Of a stretch of 11,799 bases of DNA, positions 6,059 to 11,799 are shown one piece after another. How positions within the stretch are numbered: position 1 is the stretch's first letter; the number at the start of each line of letters is the position of its first letter. The notes under the pieces were generated by a model. That model ran no database searches. It saw only the letters and a list, made by a program, of their open reading frames with translations, and was not told the DNA's origin. The position numbers and the translations under genes were made by a program. The DNA lies in contig DQKQ01000161.1 of NCBI GenBank assembly GCA_015660615.1, positions 1 to 11,799 of the forward strand. The letters are read 5' to 3'. The DNA is from Flavobacteriales bacterium (GTDB taxonomy: Bacteria > Bacteroidota > Bacteroidia > Flavobacteriales_D > Sanyastnellaceae).

Positions 6059-9000
6059 ATGACTGATGAACCCATTGAAGAAGAAACAGAGGATATCCTT
6101 GAACCATTAGATGATGGTGCTATGGACGATATGATGGAAGAATTAGATATTACTTTGGAGGAAGTTCCTTCAGAGTCTAAAGTTAAAGAACTCATGGAAG
6201 AAGATTTATCACAAGACGAAGAGTTCTTTGAGGAATTAGATGAATCCGAACCCGAAGTCATTCCAGAGATTCCTGATAGTAAACAACCCATTAATAATCT
6301 GGGTGTTGACGAAAGTGAAGTGGTTTCTATTCAAGAAGCATTAAAGAAGGAGTCTTTTAGAAATCTATTAGATAATGAAGAGTTGATGGGATTACTACCT
6401 AATGAAGTTGTTTCTCCAGTTTTCGTTCCTGAAGGTGAGGCGACACTAAGTCAAAGCCAAATGGTGTTGGAAGATCTGGAAGGTCTTATTGGTGACAGGG
6501 CAACCAATTTAATAGTGGACATCGCAAACAGTGGAGAACATGAGGGAGGAATTGAGGATATTGCTACCATAATTCCACTCGGAGATGTTGCTCGTATTGA
6601 TATTCTTGATGACAAAGACGGTAGACCACGATTTATTCAACTTATAGATATTAATGGTGTTGATGTAACCGGAACATTAGGATTACCCCTTAACCAAGAT
6701 GGAGAAATTGAAGTTCAACAAGTTTTAGATAATTCTGTTTTCACTAATTTGGATCATGATTCTATTAACAGATACAAGGCTGACGGTATGGGTGCAGCCA
6801 TTATGGGTGCACTAACTGAGTTCTCATCCCTAATCGGAGAGAAAAAGCGTCGACAAGAACGTATCAATCTGCTGAAGTGGATGCGAACACTTATTTTCAA
6901 ACTCAACGATGTTTTCGGTTTCGATGATTATCGTCAACTTGAAGCCTTGATAGCAGCATGGTTGATGAAGGACTCCACCTGTCGGCTGTCTGGTATCCCC
7001 GGCACAGGAAAGACCACTGTAATTAACTGTGCAGCCACTCTTTTGGGTAACTCCTATGGATATCATACGGCCCCCACCTATGCAGCAGGAACACAATATA
7101 TGAGTGACCTTGAAAAAACTTCACACACCAGTAAGTTCTTTGGCAGCAATCAATCCAGTTCTAATATTTACAAACCAGTTGAGTTCAACAAGGGTATGTA
7201 TTATGATATTAAATATAATAAAAAGGAATATGAAGGTGTTGCTTCAGACTGGAATGTATGGAGATTTACAGAATGGTCACATCCACTTTTGGATGTTTCA
7301 GGAAACTATGATTATTCTAAGGTTCAACGAAGTGGTGCATATCTTTATAATTTCAAGTTCTTGAGGAATCAAGAAGATCGTTTTCCTAAAGATATAAATA
7401 AAGAAATGTTGTTCCCGCCAGTAGATTCTAAGAAAGAAGTTACTGTTGAAACTTTTCGAGATTTGCTGACTAATTGTTGGGAAGTTAGAGTTCCTGAAGA
7501 TTTTAATTTAAATATATATAATAAAGACGGAACGCATACTTATACAGACAACCCACATTGGGATCCTGCTACCACAGACTTTAAAGAGTGTAAGAAAATT
7601 AAATATATTAAACCAATTCAAATCTTAGATGATCAAGGAACATTTCTTGGCTTCGAGCAAGGAAGCAAACCTAAGTATGGACCTTATGAGATGAGATTGC
7701 GTAATGCTCAACAGGATTCTCAGTTTTATGGTCAGATGTTAGGAAGTATTCCAGAAGAAGCCCGTAAACAACTTATCTTTGCTACTCAAATGGATGGACT
7801 TTATACTGATGCAGGACGTAATGAAGGTTACTGGCTCCGTGAAATGATGTGTCATTTTATGAGAGACAACAGAGCCACTACCAAAAATGGTATTGATGAA
7901 ATCGGAATGGAAATGCTTCAAGAAATTGGTGTCGCTAAGATTGATTATGATAAGCGACCGGATGAAGTTCTTTATGGCCTTGAAATCCAGAGTGAGCAAA
8001 TAACTGATCCTGTAACTGGAGCAGAAACTAATACATTTATTTTCGAACCAGAGCCAAAACCAATTGTTACACAACCTGTTAAGTTCTTTAACGAAGCCAA
8101 CCGTTCACAGTCTGGTGTAGAAGATGCTATTCTTGGTCTAATCGCTGAGAGAATGGTCGAATATCGTGGAAAAGTGTTTAACTCACCTCACTTCGTAGCA
8201 TGGATGGACACTAACCCCCATCAAAAAGGTAACGACCTTGCATTTACTGACCGTATCGACATGGAATTACTATTCCGTTCCGTTGGACTTGGTGGCCGTT
8301 ATGACCAACTAATGGGTAAATATGGTGGGTCTGGAGGTGCAGGTGAACCACAACTTCGTATTGTTAAAGATTTGACTCAGACTAATAGTGGGTTCGTGCC
8401 TATGCGTATTGATGATTTAATGAAGGTATGGGGGACTGTTGGTAACCTTGGATTCACACCCCCGGGATCTTCCTATAATGGATTAAGAGATATCGGTATG
8501 TTATCTATGCTGTTCTCTCAACGTTTCGCTAAGAGGCCAACTTCAATTAACGCAGGTAATGAAGAAATTGATTACAGTTTCGCTATGGACAACGGAAACG
8601 TTCACGAATCACCCTTATTGGATTATTCCATTACTACTAATACCGAAACTTCTGGAGAAACTACTACCACACCCCTGATTGGAGCAGAAGATCAAGACAC
8701 AATTTTAACTTTTGGTAATTTCGGGACTTCTGATGACCCATCTCATGTTCCTTCAGCATTAACTCGTGTTCTTGGTTTCCGTTTTACTAACTCTATTGTT
8801 AAGTTGAGTCAAGCATTCTCTTTCTTGCGTGGCAAAGAATATGTGGGGCGTCAAGATATTCTTGATGCAGTTCCATACTGTCTCGCACACCGTTTAGGTC
8901 GTGCCAAGGCAGGTGCTCTTGACTTACAAGGTAACAACAAAGGTATTGACGGTAATGCAATCCCATATGTTAACGAACAAGAGTTTATCCGTGAAATATT

Positions 9001-10582
9001 GGTTCGAGGATATATCGAAAATAAGGCTATGACTGGTGTTAACGGAGAAACAAATATATTAGATAATTGGGATTTGTTTTACCAACGGTGTCGTGATGTT
9101 CTTTCATCAGTTCCATCTGTGTGGCAATACGAAGTGGATGTCTTACTCCCACTCCACAGAGAAATCCGTGAAGGAACAGAAGGAAGTATGCAAGAAATTA
9201 CACCAGTTCACTGGCATATTGCGACTATGGTTGTAGAAGAAGAACGTATGGCTACTAATAAACCATCTTCTCCTAATAAACCTCGAAGAAAGTATACAGT
9301 TGAAAACGCAGGGGCAGAAGGTAGTTCTAAAGACTTAGGAGATTATGCGACCATGTATTCTTACTTCCAAAATATGATTTTGGATCCTAATGATGGTGGC
9401 GGAGAAGCAATTCTCTTTGATTACTATCGTGTTCGTGGTATTATTGCTCGTGATGTAAACTTATTTTCACATGACCGTGGACGACTCCTTTCGATGTTGG
9501 ATTCCGAAATGCGTTCTATCTCCGGTAGTTCAGTATTAGATTCCAGTATTGGTGAAATTGGTGGTTTGACATCTGGTGCTATCCTACCACTTCCACAAGC
9601 AGTCACACTTCCACCACCCGGAACTCGTCAAGCACCACGCCAAAATGATTTCTTTGGTGATGCAGCCACCACACCTTACCCACGCCCTCACCGTATGGGT
9701 TGGAGAACTTACTTTGATAGTATGGGACCATATGGTATTCTAATTAATCGTGGTCAAACCTCTGGACTCAATGCTATGATGCTTGGGCAGTCAGGAAGTA
9801 TTGTCACCCCACTTTCTCTCGAGGAAGACGGTCATGCTACAGCAATAAACAATGCAGACCAAGGATTGCGAGTGATAGGTCGCTATCTGGTCGGTAGTAG
9901 TCGAAGTCCGGGAGGAAGTCGTGTTGATATTGGCACAGTATTAAACAACTTCCAGAAGACTTATGATCAGTATGTTACTGAAGGCCATGTCTTTACTAAC
10001 TTTGGTGATGAAACTAATCAAACCATGAGGCAGATTACACTCGAAGATTGGGTTAAACAAGCCTCTCGAGCATTGGAACAAAATATTCGTGACCCAACTA
10101 ATGCACCCGATGATGATGTTATCGGATGTTTCGTCTTGAAACACGCACCAACTACTATTCCACAGGCTTCTAAGCGTGGAATGCATGGTGATGACACCCT
10201 TCGTCTGTGGGTAAGGCTCCAAAGAGCAGGCGACCAAGCAGAATCCCAACCATCTGAAACAGATAATGAATATGTTACTATGTTATTTACTGCGGGCATC
10301 ACTTCTGCCATAGGAAGCACCCAGAGTGATGAGAAAGGACAACTGGCAGTGGGAACTCAAATCTATATTATTCCTGCTGATGTTACTGAACAGTATTACA
10401 ATTCTTCCTTCACTGATAACAGTAAATGGAAAACGGCTTTCAATAGTTATATGACTGAATTAACTAAAAGTTTACCTACTAAGCAACGCATTAAGGAAAA
10501 GGCCTGTCTAATTGATACTGGAAACATGTCTCTCCAAGATAGAAACTTTTTCAATGCTCGGTTTAAAGACTGCCTACAATGA
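6059..10582 (+). CDS. Giant MoxR-type AAA+ ATPase with large insertion in the core
   Basis: A 1507-residue protein, where typical MoxR proteins have about 300-350 residues. Domains in order: very acidic N-terminus (1-80); unknown region (80-270); AAA+ core from about 275 with Walker A GIPGTGKTT at 312-320 (K318). After Walker A come roughly 300 extra residues (about 355-665), rich in Trp/Tyr. Walker B then appears as KFFNEANR, with N678 in place of Asp and E679 kept. The next helix (GVEDAILGLIAERMVEYRGK) is typically MoxR. Sensor 1 is N719 (AWMDTNP). An arginine-finger-like DR is at 731-732. The lid has GFRFTNSIVKL (R908 as sensor 2 candidate) and YVGRQDILDAVPYCLAHRLG (928-947). Residues 956-1507 are not recognised. 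MoxR proteins use ATP hydrolysis to remodel partner proteins, often with VWA or peptidase-like partners. The MoxR assignment is firm. The partner and substrate are unknown. Confidence 0.9.
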   Translation: MTDEPIEEETEDILEPLDDGAMDDMMEELDITLEEVPSESKVKELMEEDLSQDEEFFEELDESEPEVIPEIPDSKQPINNLGVDESEVVSIQEALKKESFRNLLDNEELMGLLPNEVVSPVFVPEGEATLSQSQMVLEDLEGLIGDRATNLIVDIANSGEHEGGIEDIATIIPLGDVARIDILDDKDGRPRFIQLIDINGVDVTGTLGLPLNQDGEIEVQQVLDNSVFTNLDHDSINRYKADGMGAAIMGALTEFSSLIGEKKRRQERINLLKWMRTLIFKLNDVFGFDDYRQLEALIAAWLMKDSTCRLSGIPGTGKTTVINCAATLLGNSYGYHTAPTYAAGTQYMSDLEKTSHTSKFFGSNQSSSNIYKPVEFNKGMYYDIKYNKKEYEGVASDWNVWRFTEWSHPLLDVSGNYDYSKVQRSGAYLYNFKFLRNQEDRFPKDINKEMLFPPVDSKKEVTVETFRDLLTNCWEVRVPEDFNLNIYNKDGTHTYTDNPHWDPATTDFKECKKIKYIKPIQILDDQGTFLGFEQGSKPKYGPYEMRLRNAQQDSQFYGQMLGSIPEEARKQLIFATQMDGLYTDAGRNEGYWLREMMCHFMRDNRATTKNGIDEIGMEMLQEIGVAKIDYDKRPDEVLYGLEIQSEQITDPVTGAETNTFIFEPEPKPIVTQPVKFFNEANRSQSGVEDAILGLIAERMVEYRGKVFNSPHFVAWMDTNPHQKGNDLAFTDRIDMELLFRSVGLGGRYDQLMGKYGGSGGAGEPQLRIVKDLTQTNSGFVPMRIDDLMKVWGTVGNLGFTPPGSSYNGLRDIGMLSMLFSQRFAKRPTSINAGNEEIDYSFAMDNGNVHESPLLDYSITTNTETSGETTTTPLIGAEDQDTILTFGNFGTSDDPSHVPSALTRVLGFRFTNSIVKLSQAFSFLRGKEYVGRQDILDAVPYCLAHRLGRAKAGALDLQGNNKGIDGNAIPYVNEQEFIREILVRGYIENKAMTGVNGETNILDNWDLFYQRCRDVLSSVPSVWQYEVDVLLPLHREIREGTEGSMQEITPVHWHIATMVVEEERMATNKPSSPNKPRRKYTVENAGAEGSSKDLGDYATMYSYFQNMILDPNDGGGEAILFDYYRVRGIIARDVNLFSHDRGRLLSMLDSEMRSISGSSVLDSSIGEIGGLTSGAILPLPQAVTLPPPGTRQAPRQNDFFGDAATTPYPRPHRMGWRTYFDSMGPYGILINRGQTSGLNAMMLGQSGSIVTPLSLEEDGHATAINNADQGLRVIGRYLVGSSRSPGGSRVDIGTVLNNFQKTYDQYVTEGHVFTNFGDETNQTMRQITLEDWVKQASRALEQNIRDPTNAPDDDVIGCFVLKHAPTTIPQASKRGMHGDDTLRLWVRLQRAGDQAESQPSETDNEYVTMLFTAGITSAIGSTQSDEKGQLAVGTQIYIIPADVTEQYYNSSFTDNSKWKTAFNSYMTELTKSLPTKQRIKEKACLIDTGNMSLQDRNFFNARFKDCLQ

Positions 10583-10587
10583 TAAAG

Positions 10588-10595
10588 TTTATATA
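10588..10595 (+). promoter_or_regulatory. Canonical archaeal TATA box TTTATATA for gene 10618
   Basis: TTTATATA, the textbook archaeal TATA box, begins 30 bases before ATG 10618 in the 35-bp gap after the ATPase gene. ATAAAG before it matches the BRE pattern RNWAAW in five of six positions. No SD precedes the ATG, which has T at -1. The peptidase-like gene is therefore predicted to have its own leaderless transcript. Confidence 0.82.
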
Positions 10596-10617
10596 GCGAT
10601 AGCGGTGCATATCAATT

Positions 10618-11799
10618 ATGGGCGATAGTGCGGTGCAACAAGCCAACTCCGAGTTTTCGGAAGCGTGGTCCTTTTTGAAAGCAGCATCCGGAGTCCCATC
10701 ATCTGTCAAATGTTTTTTAGGCAATTCTTACAAAGGGGCTAAAACTGATTCTAAGAATGTTGAGTTCAGCGATAGTTGGATGCAAAAATGTATTGAAGAT
10801 AATTATCATGGATACCCATCTGGACATATTGCCAGAATTGGTGGAACCACGTTTGTTATTGCCCACGAATTGGGACACCTGAGCGTCCACCCCGGCAGAG
10901 GCTGTGACTGGCGTGAAGAAATTAACAGTTATCCATGTGCACCCACTCAAAAGGGAGATTGGAGTAACGTTCTTTCAGATATTGTAGTTAATTTTAATAT
11001 CACTCGCTGTCTTAATTGGAAGCGAGTTCCCGATGCAAAAAAGGAAAAGAAATATCGAGATGCTCTGAGTGAAGGAAGATTGTGGGAAGTCTTGACTCGT
11101 GAATGTGGAACTGGTGGAAGTCGGTCTGAACACCTAACCCGACATAATGATTTGAGAGTCCGTGGTAAAGTATCCGATAATCGTTGGGCTCCACCGGGAG
11201 GAAAACCCGGTGAATTAGAAGGACTTGATAAAGCCACTGGAAAGCCAACTACCAATACTCCACTGTATCAAACTGTGCAAGGCCATGGATTAGGTTCTCA
11301 ATTTTATCCACCAATTGGTTTTTGTTTAGGTATGGGATTAGACCCCAATAAGTGGGCTAAAGTTCGGCTTGGGAAATCTATTACCGCCTACCAATGTGAT
11401 AAATCAAACGAAATATATTGTTGGCCCTCCACTTCTTCTTCCCCATGGGGTGGAACTGGAATGAGATTGGGCTCACTTTCTGCAGGAGATTATATAGTTG
11501 AAGGGGTAGTCCATTATGGTGGGAAAACTAATACCACAGATCCAGATATGCCCCGGTATTATAAAATTAAGGGTGCATTATATCCAGTATCCTATTTTGA
11601 TAGTTTGTGTCCCGATTGTGGATTAGTTATCACCAATCAATTTGTCGGAGCATACCAACAACCTTTTTATCATAACACCGGAACACCCATCCCGCCCGGA
11701 GATCCCGATCGTGAACATGGATTCTTATATCGCATACTTATTACGCAAGAGTTTGCTGCTAATGCTGCAACTCGGGGTTATGGCCCACTGAAAGGAAAA
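10618..11799 (+). CDS. Predicted zinc metallopeptidase-like protein (3' end outside window)
   Basis: The frame from ATG 10618 stays open for 394 codons to the window edge. The start is fixed by the TTTATATA box 30 bases upstream. Residues 79-93 contain AHELGHLSVHPG: H83-E84-x-x-H87 is the zincin metal-binding and catalytic motif, and H91-P92 follows. The form AHELGHxxxHP is like that of ImmA/IrrE-type metallopeptidases. The later helix WSNVLSDIVVNFNI (115-128; D121, N125) instead resembles the segment that follows HExxH in peptidase-like proteins paired with MoxR ATPases. The third ligand is therefore uncertain. Residues 240-340 look beta-rich and contain CPDCG (331-335), a single CxxC pair. 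No signal peptide is seen. Its position directly after the MoxR gene suggests a functional pair. Whether a VWA domain lies further downstream cannot be seen. Cleavage activity is inferred from the motif only. Confidence 0.82.
   Translation, partial: MGDSAVQQANSEFSEAWSFLKAASGVPSSVKCFLGNSYKGAKTDSKNVEFSDSWMQKCIEDNYHGYPSGHIARIGGTTFVIAHELGHLSVHPGRGCDWREEINSYPCAPTQKGDWSNVLSDIVVNFNITRCLNWKRVPDAKKEKKYRDALSEGRLWEVLTRECGTGGSRSEHLTRHNDLRVRGKVSDNRWAPPGGKPGELEGLDKATGKPTTNTPLYQTVQGHGLGSQFYPPIGFCLGMGLDPNKWAKVRLGKSITAYQCDKSNEIYCWPSTSSSPWGGTGMRLGSLSAGDYIVEGVVHYGGKTNTTDPDMPRYYKIKGALYPVSYFDSLCPDCGLVITNQFVGAYQQPFYHNTGTPIPPGDPDREHGFLYRILITQEFAANAATRGYGPLKGK

Noticed and set aside
7104..7364. Plus-strand open frame of 86 codons inside the ATPase gene
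   Set aside because: It is an out-of-frame overlap within the MoxR insertion region, with no promoter at the expected distance and a product lacking recognisable features.
7393..7400. A further TATAAATA inside the ATPase gene
   Set aside because: There is no ATG 30 bases downstream and it lies within uninterrupted coding sequence, so it is probably chance in AT-rich DNA.
7100..8080. The insertion in the MoxR core as an intein
   Set aside because: No Cys or Ser junction with a C-terminal HN splice pair, and no homing-endonuclease motif, is seen at the boundaries.
950..11255. Several antisense open frames (for example 950-1396, 2951-3397, 7739-8074, 10018-10320, 10947-11255)
   Set aside because: They are mirror frames of well-supported + strand genes, with Ser/Ile-rich compositions typical of shadows and no promoter or SD support.
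11608..11622. CPDCG as a zinc ribbon in the peptidase-like protein
   Set aside because: Only one CxxC pair is visible. The nearest other cysteines (260, 268) are not spaced as a ribbon, and the 3' end is missing, so a zinc site cannot be claimed.
1..11799. CRISPR arrays, tRNA or rRNA genes, insertion sequences
   Set aside because: No regularly spaced direct repeats, no cloverleaf-like or rRNA sequence, and no transposase frame were seen. Nearly every base belongs to the listed genes.

Overview
The window reads as archaeal DNA, either a chromosome or an archaeal virus or other extrachromosomal element, which cannot be told apart here. The main evidence is in the promoters. Four genes (ATGs at 843, 2199, 3894 and 10618) each have an archaeal TATA-box-like octamer beginning exactly 30 bases upstream: TATAAGTA, TATAAATA, TATAAATA and TTTATATA. 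The bases just before each octamer are purine/A-rich and resemble a BRE, and each ATG has a T at -1. This is the layout of archaeal leaderless promoters. The second genes of the transcription units have Shine-Dalgarno (SD) sequences instead, clear for two of them and weak for one. The mix of leaderless first genes and SD-led downstream genes is well known in Archaea. Base composition is moderately AT-rich by eye, all genes are on the + strand, and there are almost no gaps.

Layout: (1) 2-768, the tail of an unknown acidic protein, then a basic protein with a possible winged-helix domain. (2) A 74-bp gap with a promoter, a possible 17-codon mini-ORF and a small inverted repeat. (3) 843-2173, a single-pass membrane protein with a glycine-rich transmembrane segment and a C-terminal coiled coil, then a helical 173-residue protein. 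(4) 2199-3849, a 414-residue protein with a histone-H1-like lysine tail followed by an acidic end, then a 143-residue aromatic-rich protein. (5) 3894-10582, a 720-residue protein with a Pro/Thr then Glu/Val linker, and 2 bases later a 1507-residue protein built around a MoxR-type AAA+ ATPase. (6) 10618 to the window end, a separately promoted protein with a zinc-metallopeptidase motif (HELGH plus a third His), running off the edge.

The only confident functional calls are the MoxR-type ATPase and the HExxH protein. MoxR ATPases commonly sit beside VWA-domain or metallopeptidase-like proteins and are thought to act as chaperone or remodelling machines. This MoxR protein is highly unusual. About 360 residues separate Walker A from Walker B, where roughly 60-70 is usual. 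The Walker B Asp is replaced by Asn. The core is flanked by an acidic N-terminal region and about 550 C-terminal residues I do not recognise. The strand-uniform, nearly gapless order suggests the genes form one functional module: an ATPase and peptidase with a membrane-anchored partner and several charged helical or adaptor-like proteins. A virion-assembly module of an archaeal virus or a cellular remodelling complex are both possible. That reading is inference.
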